Shown here one piece after another: positions 16,506 to 24,416 of a DNA stretch of 64,000 bases (positions are counted from its first letter, which is position 1; every line of letters starts with the position of its first letter). The notes under the pieces were generated by a model that had not been told where the DNA came from, did no database searches, and saw only the letters and a list, made by a program, of their open reading frames with translations. Both the position numbers and the translations under genes were made by a program. This DNA comes from Clostridiales bacterium (lineage in GTDB: Bacteria; Bacillota; Clostridia; Oscillospirales; Oscillospiraceae): assembly GCA_004556205.1 (NCBI GenBank), contig SFIL01000001.1:19214-83213 (forward strand), given 5' to 3'.

Positions 16506-17909
16506 ATGGCATTGACAAAAGAACAGATCCGACAAATCGCGGATCAAACGCGCAGCAGCTTGGAGCATGGCGGCTGCTGCCCGACAGGAAGCGGACAGTG
16601 CCTGTTTGACGATGTTCACGACGCGATCGACACCGCGATTCGCGCCCAGCAGCGCCTGATGGACATGAGCTTGGAGGAGCGCGGCAAGCTGATCGAGGCA
16701 ATGCGCCAATGTGCCCGTGAGCACGCCGAGGAGCTGGCGATTCTCGCCCACGAGGAGACGGGCTACGGCAAGGTGCATCACAAGATTGCAAAGAACCTCC
16801 TCGCCGCGAACAAGACGCCCGGCATCGAGGATCTGCACCCGACCGCTTTCAGCGGCGACGACGGTCTGACCCTGGTCGAGACGGCGCCCTACGGCGTCAT
16901 CGGCTCGATCACCCCTTCGACCAACCCTACCGCAACGGTCATCAACAACTCCATCAGCATGATTGCAGCGGGCAACGCCGTGGTCTATAACCCCCATCCG
17001 GCGGCAAAGCGCGCCTCGCAGCGGACGATGGAGCTGTTGAACGAAGCCATCATCGCGGCGGGCGGCCCCAACGGCTTGATCACTGCACCGAAGGAGCCGA
17101 CCCTCGACACCTCGAAGGTCATTATGACCCACAAGGCGATCAAGATGCTGTCCGTCACGGGCGGCGAGGCGGTCGTTGCGGTTGCCATGAAGTCCGGCAA
17201 GAAGTGCGTCGCGGCGGGTCCGGGCAATCCCCCCGTCATCGTGGACGAGACGGCGAACATCCCGCAGGCGGCAAAGGACATCGTAGACGGCGCAAGCTTT
17301 GACAACAACGTCCTGTGCGTTGCCGAGAAGGAAGTGTTCATGGTCGATTCGATCGCGGACGCTCTGATGAACACGATGCAGCAGTGCGGCGCGTTCCGTG
17401 TCTACGGCGAGGACATCGACAAAATCGTCCGCACCGTCCTCATTGAAAAGGACGGCAAATATGTCATCAACCGCAAATTCGTCGGTCACGACGCGACTTA
17501 CATCCTCCGCGAAAGCGGCGTGCAGTTCACGGGCGATCCCGTCCTCGTGATCGCGGATGTTGACCGGTATCATCCGTTTGTTGAGGTCGAAATGCTGATG
17601 CCCGTGCTCGGCATGGTGCGCGTGGCGAATTTCGACGAGGCGCTGAACGAGGCGTTCCGTGCGGAGCACGGCTGCCAACACTCCGCCCTGATCCATTCGA
17701 CAAACGTCCACAATATGTCCCGCGCGGCGCGCCGCATGAACACGACGATCTTCGTCAAGAACGCGCCGTCTTACTCCGGCTTGGGCTTCGGCGGCGAGGG
17801 CTACACGACCCTGACCATTGCTACCCCGACCGGCGAGGGACTGACCAGCGCGAAGTCCTTTACGCGCGCAAGACGCTGCGTGCTCAAGGGTGACTTCCGC
17901 ATCATCTGA
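16506..17909 (+). CDS. pduP: CoA-acylating aldehyde dehydrogenase (PduP/EutE-like)
   Basis: Oxidises acetaldehyde to acetyl-CoA with NAD+. It is the core enzyme of aldehyde-processing metabolosomes. The 467 residues include the catalytic cysteine at 271 in FDNNVLCVAEKE, the nucleotide-binding region around GSITPSTNPTAT and the loop AAGPGNPPVIVDE. The first ~20 residues (ALTKEQIRQIADQTRSSL) form an amphipathic helix separated from the domain by a Gly/Cys-rich linker. This is the usual layout of an encapsulation peptide in PduP. It lies between a BMC-P gene and the PduS-like gene. Confidence 0.94.
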   Translation: MALTKEQIRQIADQTRSSLEHGGCCPTGSGQCLFDDVHDAIDTAIRAQQRLMDMSLEERGKLIEAMRQCAREHAEELAILAHEETGYGKVHHKIAKNLLAANKTPGIEDLHPTAFSGDDGLTLVETAPYGVIGSITPSTNPTATVINNSISMIAAGNAVVYNPHPAAKRASQRTMELLNEAIIAAGGPNGLITAPKEPTLDTSKVIMTHKAIKMLSVTGGEAVVAVAMKSGKKCVAAGPGNPPVIVDETANIPQAAKDIVDGASFDNNVLCVAEKEVFMVDSIADALMNTMQQCGAFRVYGEDIDKIVRTVLIEKDGKYVINRKFVGHDATYILRESGVQFTGDPVLVIADVDRYHPFVEVEMLMPVLGMVRVANFDEALNEAFRAEHGCQHSALIHSTNVHNMSRAARRMNTTIFVKNAPSYSGLGFGGEGYTTLTIATPTGEGLTSAKSFTRARRCVLKGDFRII

Positions 17910-17913
17910 GCTT

Positions 17914-19227
17914 ATGGAACTTGCTAAAATCGTCTGCGACGCCGGTATTCTCGGCGCGGGCGGCGCGGGCTTTCCGACGCATGTAAAGATTAACTGCAAA
18001 GCCGAGTATGTCCTTGCCAACGGCGCGGAGTGTGAACCGCTTCTGCGCGTCGATCAGCAGGTCATGCAGTACTACGCGGCAGATGTTGTCCGCGGGATTT
18101 GCGCGGTGAAGGAATTCACGGGCGCAAAGCACGCGGTCATCTGCCTGAAGGAGCATTATCACGAGGCGGTTAAGGCGCTCAAGGCGGCCTTAAAGGATGC
18201 GGACGATGTGGAGCTGCATCTCCTTGACGCCTACTACCCTGCGGGCGACGAGCAGCAGATTGTCTACGAGGTCACGGGCAGAGTTGTCCCGACGGGCGGT
18301 CTTCCCCTTGATGTCGGCGCGGTCGTCTGCAATGTGAGCACGCTCGTGAACATTGCTGCCGCGATGGACGGCAAAAAGGTCGTTGAAAAGTATGTCACCG
18401 TCGGCGGCGCGGTAAAAAATCCAGTCACCCTGCGCGTTCCCGTCGGCATCTCTCTCAAGGAGTTGATCGACGCGGCGGGCGGCACGACGGAGCCGTGCGA
18501 TTACATCATCGGCGGTCCCGCAATGGGCAGAGTGGTCGATACACTCGACATCCCCGTCACGAAGACTACGGGCGGTCTGCTCGCAATACCGAAAAACCAT
18601 CCGCTTCTGCAAAAGAAGTCCCCGAGTCTCGACCTGCGTATGGTTATGGCGGTGTGCTGCCAGTGCTCGCTGTGCACGCAGATGTGCCCGAGAAACGCGC
18701 TCGGACTGAATGTGCAGCCGCACAAAGCCATGCGCAGCATCGCCAACGGCATCGACCTCATGGGCGATTTCAACGGCATCTTCTCCTGTTGCAACTGCGG
18801 ACTTTGCACCTACTACGCCTGCAACTTCGGTCTAAAACCCTCGCAGGTGATGCAGACGCTTAAATCCGCGATGGCGTCGAAGGGCATCCGGGCGCGCAAG
18901 GAGGTCTATGGCGAAGTGGACGGCGGCTTGGAGAACAAAAAGGTTCCCGTCTCCCGCCTGATCGCCCGCCTCGGCGTGAGCGAATACGATGTCCCCGCCC
19001 CGCTGGTGGATAAGCCGCTTTCGACTGATTGCGTGCGCATCGCGCTCCGCATGGGCGTCGGCGCGCCGAGTGTGCCGAAGGTCGCCGTGGGCGACAAGGT
19101 GCGCAAGAATCAGCTCATCGCGGATATCGCGGAGAAGAAGCTCGGCGTCAAGATGCACGCGAGCATCTCCGGCACGGTTACGGAGGTTACCGACGAGTAC
19201 ATTGAAATCAGGAGGTCGTCCAAATGA
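17914..19227 (+). CDS. PduS/RnfC-like flavo-iron-sulfur oxidoreductase
   Basis: Electron-transfer protein of 437 residues. The N-terminal RnfC-type FMN/NADH region contains GILGAGGAGFPTHVK and NGAECEPLL. A SLBB-like segment follows (VGGAVKNP, VPVGISLKELI). Two cysteine clusters are visible. The first is C248-x2-C251-x2-C254-x3-C258-P. The second is C292/C293-N-C295-x2-C298-x4-C303, one residue longer than normal in its last gap. In Pdu compartments PduS is a cobalamin reductase, but no B12 enzyme is encoded here, so a general electron-shuttle role is more likely. I chose the ATG at 17914 because it matches the conserved start; a GTG at 17890 is possible. The stop overlaps the BMC-T start (ATGA). 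Confidence 0.88.
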   Translation: MELAKIVCDAGILGAGGAGFPTHVKINCKAEYVLANGAECEPLLRVDQQVMQYYAADVVRGICAVKEFTGAKHAVICLKEHYHEAVKALKAALKDADDVELHLLDAYYPAGDEQQIVYEVTGRVVPTGGLPLDVGAVVCNVSTLVNIAAAMDGKKVVEKYVTVGGAVKNPVTLRVPVGISLKELIDAAGGTTEPCDYIIGGPAMGRVVDTLDIPVTKTTGGLLAIPKNHPLLQKKSPSLDLRMVMAVCCQCSLCTQMCPRNALGLNVQPHKAMRSIANGIDLMGDFNGIFSCCNCGLCTYYACNFGLKPSQVMQTLKSAMASKGIRARKEVYGEVDGGLENKKVPVSRLIARLGVSEYDVPAPLVDKPLSTDCVRIALRMGVGAPSVPKVAVGDKVRKNQLIADIAEKKLGVKMHASISGTVTEVTDEYIEIRRSSK

Positions 19228-19769
19228 ATGCATTGGGAATGATTGAGACGAATGCCATCCCTGTCGGCGTGAACGCGGGCGATGCGATGCTCAAGGCGGC
19301 GTCCGTCGAGCTGGTCGCGGCGCAACCCGTCTGCGCAGGCAAATATATTGTGATCGTCACCGGTGAGGTTGCGGCGGTCAGGGAGAGCGTGGACGCGGGC
19401 AAAGCCGTCGCGGGTCAGCGGCTGGTGGACAGCATGGTGATCTCGCACGTCCACGAGCAGGTGCCGAAGGCAATTAACGCCTGCAACGAGATCGGGCAGG
19501 TTGCCGCTGTCGGCGTGATGGAGGCGTTCAGCCTCTGCGCTGCGGTCGTTGCGGCGGATGCGGCGGTTAAGGCAGCGGATATTCGTCTGATCGATATTCG
19601 CCTCGGCAGAGGCTTGGGCGGCAAGTCCTTTATCACGATGACGGGCGAGGTTGCAGCCGTCCGCGCGGCGATTGCCGCCGGCGAAAAAACGCCCGAGGCA
19701 CAGGGAATGCTCTCTGAGAGCGTCGTGATCCCGTCTCCGCACCCCGATATCGTCAAAGCGCTGTACTGA
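19224..19769 (+). CDS. BMC-T tandem-domain shell protein, PduT-like
   Basis: A 181-residue trimeric shell protein with two BMC domains: residues ~1-90 (NALGMIETNAIPVGVNAGDA) and ~93-181 (AAVGVMEAFSLCAAVVAADA). The first domain has a cysteine at 37 in AAQPVCAGKYIVIV. That matches the position of the PduT cysteine that holds a [4Fe-4S] cluster in the trimer pore. Directly upstream is the PduS-like electron carrier, which binds PduT in Pdu compartments. An electron path through the shell is therefore likely, though inferred. Confidence 0.9.
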   Translation: MNALGMIETNAIPVGVNAGDAMLKAASVELVAAQPVCAGKYIVIVTGEVAAVRESVDAGKAVAGQRLVDSMVISHVHEQVPKAINACNEIGQVAAVGVMEAFSLCAAVVAADAAVKAADIRLIDIRLGRGLGGKSFITMTGEVAAVRAAIAAGEKTPEAQGMLSESVVIPSPHPDIVKALY

Positions 19770-19830
19770 TTGTGCAGCTCTGAAATAAGTCAAAAATAAA
19801 AAATATACATCTTAAACGGAGGAACAACAA

Positions 19831-20106
19831 ATGAAAGAAGCATTAGGCATGATCGAGACTCGCGGTCTCATCGGCGCGATTGAAGCCGCCGACGCAATGG
19901 TCAAGGCAGCAAACGTTCACCTGATTGGCAAGCAGCAGATCGGCTCCGGCCTCGTCACCGTCATGGTGCGCGGCGATGTCGGCGCGGTCAAGGCGGCGGT
20001 TGACGCGGGCGCTACGGCGGCAAAGCGCGTCGGCGAGCTGTACGGCTGCCATGTCATTCCGTCCCCGCACAACGACGTCGAGGGCATCCTGCCCACGATG
20101 GGTTAA
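19831..20106 (+). CDS. BMC-H hexameric shell protein, copy 1
   Basis: A 91-residue single-domain shell protein very close to Pdu[20 protein letters not shown] at the start, the pore loop IGSGLV near 37-42, and [15 protein letters not shown]. The edge lysine K25 in DAMVKAAN that packs hexamers is present. It differs from copy 2 at only three positions (3, 81, 90). The ribosome site is CGGAGGAACAAC. A 60-base gap separates it from BMC-T. Confidence 0.96.
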   Translation: MKEALGMIETRGLIGAIEAADAMVKAANVHLIGKQQIGSGLVTVMVRGDVGAVKAAVDAGATAAKRVGELYGCHVIPSPHNDVEGILPTMG

Positions 20107-20124
20107 TCGAAAGGAGAAACAACA

Positions 20125-20400
20125 ATGAAATTAGCACTTGGTATGATCGAGACTCGCGGTCTCATCGGCGCGATTGAAGCTGCTGACGCAATGGTCAAGG
20201 CGGCAAACGTTCACCTGATTGGCAAGCAGCAGATCGGCTCCGGCCTCGTTACCGTCATGGTGCGCGGCGATGTCGGCGCGGTCAAGGCGGCGGTTGACGC
20301 GGGCGCTACGGCGGCAAAGCGTGTCGGCGAGCTGTACGGCTGCCATGTCATCCCGTCCCCGCACGACGATGTCGAGGGCATCCTGCCCACGATCGGCTAA
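20125..20400 (+). CDS. BMC-H hexameric shell protein, copy 2
   Basis: Nearly identical to copy 1 (Leu3, Asp81, Ile90 instead of Glu, Asn, Met). The DNA is also almost identical, which points to recent duplication or gene conversion. Its ribosome site is AAAGGAGAAACAAC. It is followed after three bases by a BMC-P gene. Confidence 0.96.
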   Translation: MKLALGMIETRGLIGAIEAADAMVKAANVHLIGKQQIGSGLVTVMVRGDVGAVKAAVDAGATAAKRVGELYGCHVIPSPHDDVEGILPTIG

Positions 20401-20403
20401 GTT

Positions 20404-20682
20404 ATGTACATCGGGCAGGTCGTCGGCTGCGTGGTTTCCACCGTGAAGGAGCCGAATTTAGAGAATATCCCGCTCCTCGTGGTGCAGCTCATTGAAAAAG
20501 GCAAAAAAACCAAGATGATTGTCTCGGCGGACGCCACCCGACAGGCAGGCAAGGGCGACTTTGTCTATATGATCGGCTCGAAGGAGGCAGGGCGGATGTT
20601 CCGCACGAAGCGAACGCCCGCCGATTCCGCCATCGTTGGCTTTATTGATTCGTATAACGTACAACTCAAACCCGAGGAATAA
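20404..20682 (+). CDS. BMC-P shell vertex protein, copy 2
   Basis: A 92-residue EutN/CcmL protein. It starts [19 protein letters not shown], continues with [10 protein letters not shown] and [25 protein letters not shown], and ends with the subunit-contact strand [11 protein letters not shown]. The start is three bases after the BMC-H stop with no clear ribosome site of its own. Its translation is probably coupled. Confidence 0.92.
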   Translation: MYIGQVVGCVVSTVKEPNLENIPLLVVQLIEKGKKTKMIVSADATRQAGKGDFVYMIGSKEAGRMFRTKRTPADSAIVGFIDSYNVQLKPEE

Positions 20683-20702
20683 ACTTTTGGAGGATTATTA
20701 CT

Positions 20703-20978
20703 ATGAAATTAGCACTTGGTATGGTCGAAACCCGCGGCTTGATCGGCTCCGTTGAAGCGGCCGATGCGATGGTCAAGGCAGCGGATGTTCATCTGATCGG
20801 CAAGGAGCAGATTGGCTCCGGTCTTGTCACCGTCATGGTGCGCGGCGACGTCGGCGCGGTTAAGGCTGCGGTCGATGCAGGCGCTACGGCGGCAAAGCGC
20901 GTCGGCGAGCTGTACGGCTGCCACGTCATTCCGTCTCCGCATGACGATGTCGAGGGTATCCTCCCGAAAATGGGATGA
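20703..20978 (+). CDS. BMC-H hexameric shell protein, copy 3
   Basis: A 91-residue PduA-like protein with the same IGSGLV pore loop. It differs from copy 2 at about seven positions (8, 16, 17, 28, 35, 89, 90), mostly conservative. Ribosome site TTGGAGGATTATT. The stop codon overlaps the start of the next BMC-P gene (ATGA), making a second BMC-H/BMC-P gene pair. Confidence 0.96.
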   Translation: MKLALGMVETRGLIGSVEAADAMVKAADVHLIGKEQIGSGLVTVMVRGDVGAVKAAVDAGATAAKRVGELYGCHVIPSPHDDVEGILPKMG

Positions 20979-21262
20979 AACTGGCAAGAGTCGTCGGGAA
21001 TGTCGTTTCCACGATCAAGGACGCAGGCTACGCCGGACAAAAGCTGATGATCATCGACTATATTGATGAGGACGGCAAGCTCACCGGCAATCAGGCGATC
21101 GCCTTTGATGTGGCGGACGCCGGTGTAGGGGACACAGTCATCGTCAATGTGGACGGCGGCGCGGCAAATATGTTCCTCGGCAGGCAGTGTATTGCCGACC
21201 TGACCATCTGCGGCGTGATCGACCACCTGACCATTGACGGCGAAGTAAGGGAGTATCATTGA
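20975..21262 (+). CDS. BMC-P shell vertex protein, copy 3
   Basis: A 95-residue EutN/CcmL protein: [19 protein letters not shown], then [38 protein letters not shown] and the C-terminal strand [11 protein letters not shown]. It overlaps the preceding BMC-H gene by four bases. The stop lies just before the first DeoC gene. Confidence 0.93.
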   Translation: MKLARVVGNVVSTIKDAGYAGQKLMIIDYIDEDGKLTGNQAIAFDVADAGVGDTVIVNVDGGAANMFLGRQCIADLTICGVIDHLTIDGEVREYH

Positions 21263-21264
21263 CT

Positions 21265-22023
21265 ATGGATGTGGAAGCAATCAGAAGGGAAGTAGAGCGG
21301 CAGGTGCTGCAATATTTCCATATGGATTCCGCCCCCGTCCCCTGCGCGGGACTCGTTACGGGTACGGATGTCATTGCACATTTGGAGCATTCGCTGCTCA
21401 ATCCCGACACCACGCTGGAGAAAATCAAGGCGGAGTGCGCCGTTGCGCGGAAGTATTCCGTTGCGGCGGTCTGCGTCGCGCCCTACTACGTCCCTGCCGC
21501 CCGTGAGGAGTTGCTTGGCAGTCCCGTCGCGGTCGGTACGGCGATCGGCTTCCCGCACGGCTGTATGTCGCAGGCGGCGAAGCTTGCCGAGCTGCGCGAG
21601 TGCATGGCAAACGGCGCAACCGAGATTGACGTTGCGCTCAACATCCTTGCCATCAAGTCGGGCAGACTGGACGTTGCCCAGCGCGAGCTGGAGGAACTGG
21701 TGCGTGTTGTCTGCGGTAAGGCGAAATTAAAGGCGGTCTTTGAACACGCCCTCTTTACCGACGAGGAAAAGCGCAGCGTTCTGACAATGCTCCGCGCAAG
21801 CGGCGTGGATTATGTCAAAATTCAGAATATGCTCAGCGGTCACGGCGCACGCGTCGAGGATGTCAAGCTTGCCTATGACATTTTAGGCAGGAACGTCGGC
21901 ATCAAGATCGACGGCGGCATCAAAACCCTTGCACAGGCGGAGAGCCTGCTTGCGGCGGGCGCGACCCGTCTCGGCCTGACCGCCACGGCAAAAATTGCCG
22001 AAGAGGCAAGGAATAACCGATAA
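21265..22023 (+). CDS. Divergent DeoC-like aldolase
   Basis: A 252-residue class I aldolase of the deoxyribose-phosphate aldolase family. The acid/base residues are kept: Asp 122 (TEIDVALNI), the Schiff-base lysine 185 (YVKIQNM) and Lys 214 (GIKIDGG). The usual phosphate-binding stretches are changed: STG after the Schiff-base lysine is IQN, ASGG is IDGG, and GASS is GLTA. It may therefore use a different or unphosphorylated substrate, or have a structural role. The N-terminal helix DVEAIRREVERQVLQYF precedes a Pro/Ala linker and looks like an encapsulation peptide. I chose ATG 21265; a TTG at 21259 has better spacing from AAGGGAG. Confidence 0.8.
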   Translation: MDVEAIRREVERQVLQYFHMDSAPVPCAGLVTGTDVIAHLEHSLLNPDTTLEKIKAECAVARKYSVAAVCVAPYYVPAAREELLGSPVAVGTAIGFPHGCMSQAAKLAELRECMANGATEIDVALNILAIKSGRLDVAQRELEELVRVVCGKAKLKAVFEHALFTDEEKRSVLTMLRASGVDYVKIQNMLSGHGARVEDVKLAYDILGRNVGIKIDGGIKTLAQAESLLAAGATRLGLTATAKIAEEARNNR

Positions 22024-22050
22024 GAGCCACAAAAACATACGAAAGGAACC

Positions 22051-22887
22051 ATGAGTATGGATATTAATGAAATCATCAGACAAGTGACAGAGGAGATCTG
22101 CTCGAAGTACGGTGCGCAGACTCCTGCACCTGCTGCCGGCGGTCAGAACCCCGCCGATATGGCAAAATATATTGACCACACCTTCCTGAAGCCGGAAGCT
22201 TCCGTTTCGGACATCCGCAAGATCTGCGACGAGGCGAAGAAGTACCACTGCGCCAGCGTGTGCGTCAACCCGTCCTACATTCAGTATGTCGCACAGCAGC
22301 TTGAGGGCAGCGGTGTAACGCCGTGCTGCGTTATCGCTTTCCCGTTCGGCACCTGCACGCCCGAGACTAAGGCGTTCGAGGCTGCCGACGCTGCCACGAA
22401 GGGCGCGCGTGAGATCGACATGGTCATCAACGTCGGCGCGATCAAGTCCGGCGACTGGATGCTCGTCAAGCGTGACATCGAGGGTGTTGTCAACGCCGTC
22501 AAGGGTCGTGCGCAGGTTAAGGTCATCATCGAAGCCTGCCTGCTGACCGACGAGGAGAAGGTCAAGGCTTGCACCGTCGCAAAGCTGGCGGGTGCACACT
22601 TCGTCAAGACCTCCACCGGTTACTCCACCGGCGGCGCGACGGTCGAGGATGTCCGCCTGATGCGCGAGACGGTCGGACCCGACATGGGCGTCAAGGCGTC
22701 CGGCGGTGTGCGCACCTATGACGACGCGGTCGCGATGATCAACGCAGGCGCGAACCGTATCGGCGCAAGCTCCACCGGCAAGATCGTCTCCGGCGTGAAG
22801 AACGACGAGCATAAGTGCATCAACTGCGGCAACTGCAAGAACCAGTGCCCGTCGGGCAACGTCGAGATCCGTAAGAAGCTCTATTGA
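22051..22887 (+). CDS. deoC: Deoxyribose-phosphate aldolase with four-Cys C-terminal tail
   Basis: Splits 2-deoxyribose-5-phosphate to acetaldehyde and glyceraldehyde-3-phosphate. The 278 residues divide into three parts. Residues 1-~22 form an amphipathic helix ([18 protein letters not shown]) followed by an Ala/Pro/Gly linker, a probable encapsulation peptide. Then comes a canonical DeoC domain: [11 protein letters not shown], Asp 123 in [14 protein letters not shown], Schiff-base Lys 186 in FVKTSTGY, Lys 215 in [10 protein letters not shown], phosphate loop GASSTGK. The last ~28 residues carry C256-x2-C259-x2-C262-x3-C266-P, a [4Fe-4S] ferredoxin-type motif not normal in DeoC. The start may be 22051 or 22057; the latter has better spacing from GAAAGGA. 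Confidence 0.93.
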   Translation: MSMDINEIIRQVTEEICSKYGAQTPAPAAGGQNPADMAKYIDHTFLKPEASVSDIRKICDEAKKYHCASVCVNPSYIQYVAQQLEGSGVTPCCVIAFPFGTCTPETKAFEAADAATKGAREIDMVINVGAIKSGDWMLVKRDIEGVVNAVKGRAQVKVIIEACLLTDEEKVKACTVAKLAGAHFVKTSTGYSTGGATVEDVRLMRETVGPDMGVKASGGVRTYDDAVAMINAGANRIGASSTGKIVSGVKNDEHKCINCGNCKNQCPSGNVEIRKKLY

Positions 22888-22903
22888 TTCGGAGGCGTCT
22901 GCA

Positions 22904-23653
22904 ATGAGAAGACCCATGATCGCGGGCAACTGGAAGATGAACAAAACGCCCGCGGAGACTGTAGCATTGCTGCAGGAGTTGAAAAAGATCCAGCCGAGAG
23001 GCAATGTAGAGGTTGTTGTCTGCCCCATGACCGTGAGCCTGTTTGCTGCAGGCGCACAGCTTAAGGGGACCGAGATCAAGCTCGGTGCGCAGAACGTCCA
23101 TTTTGAGGACAAGGGCGCGTTCACGGGCGAAGCCAACTGCGCGAGCCTGAAGGAGTTGGGCGTCGAGTATGTCATCCTCGGCCACTCCGAGCGCCGCCAG
23201 TATTTCGGTGAGACGGATGAGACTGTCAACAAGAAGGTTCTGAAGGTGCTTGCAAACGGTCTGAAGCCCATTGTCTGCGTCGGAGAGAGCTTGGAGCAGA
23301 AGCAGACAGGTATCACGAACGAGGTCGTCTGCCTGCAAACGAAGGCAGCGCTCTGCGGTGTGAGCAATGTGCAGATCACTGATGTTGTCATTGCCTATGA
23401 GCCTGTTTGGGCAATCGGTACAGGCATGACCGCGACGGCATCCGACGCCAACCGCACTATTGCGGCGATTCGCCGCGCGGTGCGTGAGATGTTCGGCGAT
23501 GCGGCGGAGCAGGTACGTATCCTCTACGGCGGCAGCATGAATGACAAGAACGCGAACGAGCTGATGAGCCAGCCGGAAATCGACGGCGGACTGATCGGCG
23601 GCGCGAGCCTCGTTGCGGAAAAATTTGAAAAGGTCGTTAACTACCACGGCTGA
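22904..23653 (+). CDS. tpiA: Triose-phosphate isomerase in the BMC operon
   Basis: Interconverts glyceraldehyde-3-phosphate and dihydroxyacetone phosphate. The 249 residues have the full active site: Lys in AGNWKMNKT (about 12), His in LGHSERRQ and Glu in AYEPVWAIGTG, plus the phosphate loop LYGGSMN. As glyceraldehyde-3-phosphate is the second product of DeoC, its position as last gene of the operon fits deoxyribose-5-phosphate catabolism. I see no encapsulation peptide. A strong terminator follows. Confidence 0.96.
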   Translation: MRRPMIAGNWKMNKTPAETVALLQELKKIQPRGNVEVVVCPMTVSLFAAGAQLKGTEIKLGAQNVHFEDKGAFTGEANCASLKELGVEYVILGHSERRQYFGETDETVNKKVLKVLANGLKPIVCVGESLEQKQTGITNEVVCLQTKAALCGVSNVQITDVVIAYEPVWAIGTGMTATASDANRTIAAIRRAVREMFGDAAEQVRILYGGSMNDKNANELMSQPEIDGGLIGGASLVAEKFEKVVNYHG

Positions 23654-23666
23654 TTCCGAATAGAAA

Positions 23667-23704
23667 AGCAACAGCGCGGGACCGCTCCCGCGCTGTTGCT
23701 TTTT
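23667..23704 (+). terminator. Terminator of the BMC operon
   Basis: Perfect 14-bp stem AGCAACAGCGCGGG / CCCGCGCTGTTGCT with a 6-base loop and a T-run. Confidence 0.92.
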
Positions 23705-23844
23705 GCCGCATGCCACTCTGTTTTTCGTTGCGAGGAGCGAATACCCGCAAGGGAGACGCCGCCTCCGTAGCGTTCGTTCCTCGCGAGCGGCTGCGCAGGC
23801 GACGCGACAAGCTGCAAAGGCGACTATCAGTTGCCCGCAGGCAG

Positions 23845-24087
23845 TTATTTTTCGCCGTTGTTTGCTTTGCAACGCGGATACGGCTCCTTTTTATCGGTCA
23901 GCCCCGCAAGGTAATCCATGCTTGTCCCAAGCGCAAGTGCGACACGGCGACATTGTTCAAAGGTAAAATAACGTTTTCCGCTTTCAATCTTAGAGTAGTC
24001 GCTTTGGTCGATGCCTGTGAGCAGCTGCATCTTGATTTGTGTGTAGCCTTTCTCCTTACGCAGAGACTTTAATCGATCATTTTCCAC
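23845..24087 (-). CDS. Small XRE-family regulator
   Basis: An 80-residue helix-turn-helix protein: RLKSLRKEKGYTQIKMQLLTGIDQSDYSKIESGKRYFTFEQCRRVA is a Cro/C1-type domain filling nearly the whole protein. I prefer the GTG at 24087, where GGTGAT gives a ribosome site. A GTG at 24096 is also in frame. It is divergent from a small gene at 24180, and two AAATTGACCTAT direct repeats lie between them, suggesting it controls both. Confidence 0.82.
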   Translation of the reverse strand: MENDRLKSLRKEKGYTQIKMQLLTGIDQSDYSKIESGKRYFTFEQCRRVALALGTSMDYLAGLTDKKEPYPRCKANNGEK

Positions 24088-24111
24088 AAAAATCACCCAT
24101 AATATTATGGC

Positions 24112-24151
24112 AAATTGACCTATTGAAAATATGGTGAAATTGACCTATAAT
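24112..24151 (+). promoter_or_regulatory. Promoter with two direct repeats (XRE operator)
   Basis: TTGAAA (24123-24128), a 17-base spacer and TATAAT (24146-24151) drive the plus-strand gene. AAATTGACCTAT occurs at 24112-24123 and 24137-24148, one copy touching the -35 and the other overlapping the -10. This is a likely repressor site for the adjacent XRE protein. Confidence 0.7.
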
Positions 24152-24179
24152 TGTGAAAATAGAGCGCGAGGTGAGGAAA

Positions 24180-24380
24180 ATGTATCGACATATGTATTTA
24201 TGCCTGTTTCGTGCAATCACGGATGCACTGGAGCAGATCGAGACGCGAAACTACGGTCTTGCCGAGCAGCGGCTAAAGGACGCACAATGCGAGGCAGAAC
24301 GCTTGTATATTGAGGGAGGAAGGGCGAAAAAGAGTGACACGGCTGTCACCATTTTCACCGCCCGTCATAACATGGAATGA
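24180..24380 (+). CDS. Small helical protein of unknown function
   Basis: A 66-residue protein. It begins MYRHMYLCLFRAITDALEQ and continues with an alpha-helical repeat-like part rich in Glu, Ala and Leu (NYGLAEQRLKDAQCEAERLY). Small proteins of this look are common in Clostridia, but I know no function. The ATG at 24180 follows GAGGTGAGG. An ATG-like start at 24153 would precede the predicted transcription start. It is divergent from the XRE gene and followed by a Cys-rich peptide gene. Confidence 0.65.
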   Translation: MYRHMYLCLFRAITDALEQIETRNYGLAEQRLKDAQCEAERLYIEGGRAKKSDTAVTIFTARHNME

Positions 24381-24416
24381 GCGTAAGCTCAGAATTCAAA
24401 CGGGAGGTTCCTGATT

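Noticed and set aside
16197..18020. Long minus-strand frame opposite the pduP and PduS-like genes
   Set aside because: Same shadow pattern (Arg/Asp/Val/Leu-rich), no domain, and the plus-strand genes are certain.
19831..20978. Repeats at the DNA level suggesting a mobile element
   Set aside because: The similarity comes from three paralogous BMC-H genes with intact frames and ribosome sites.
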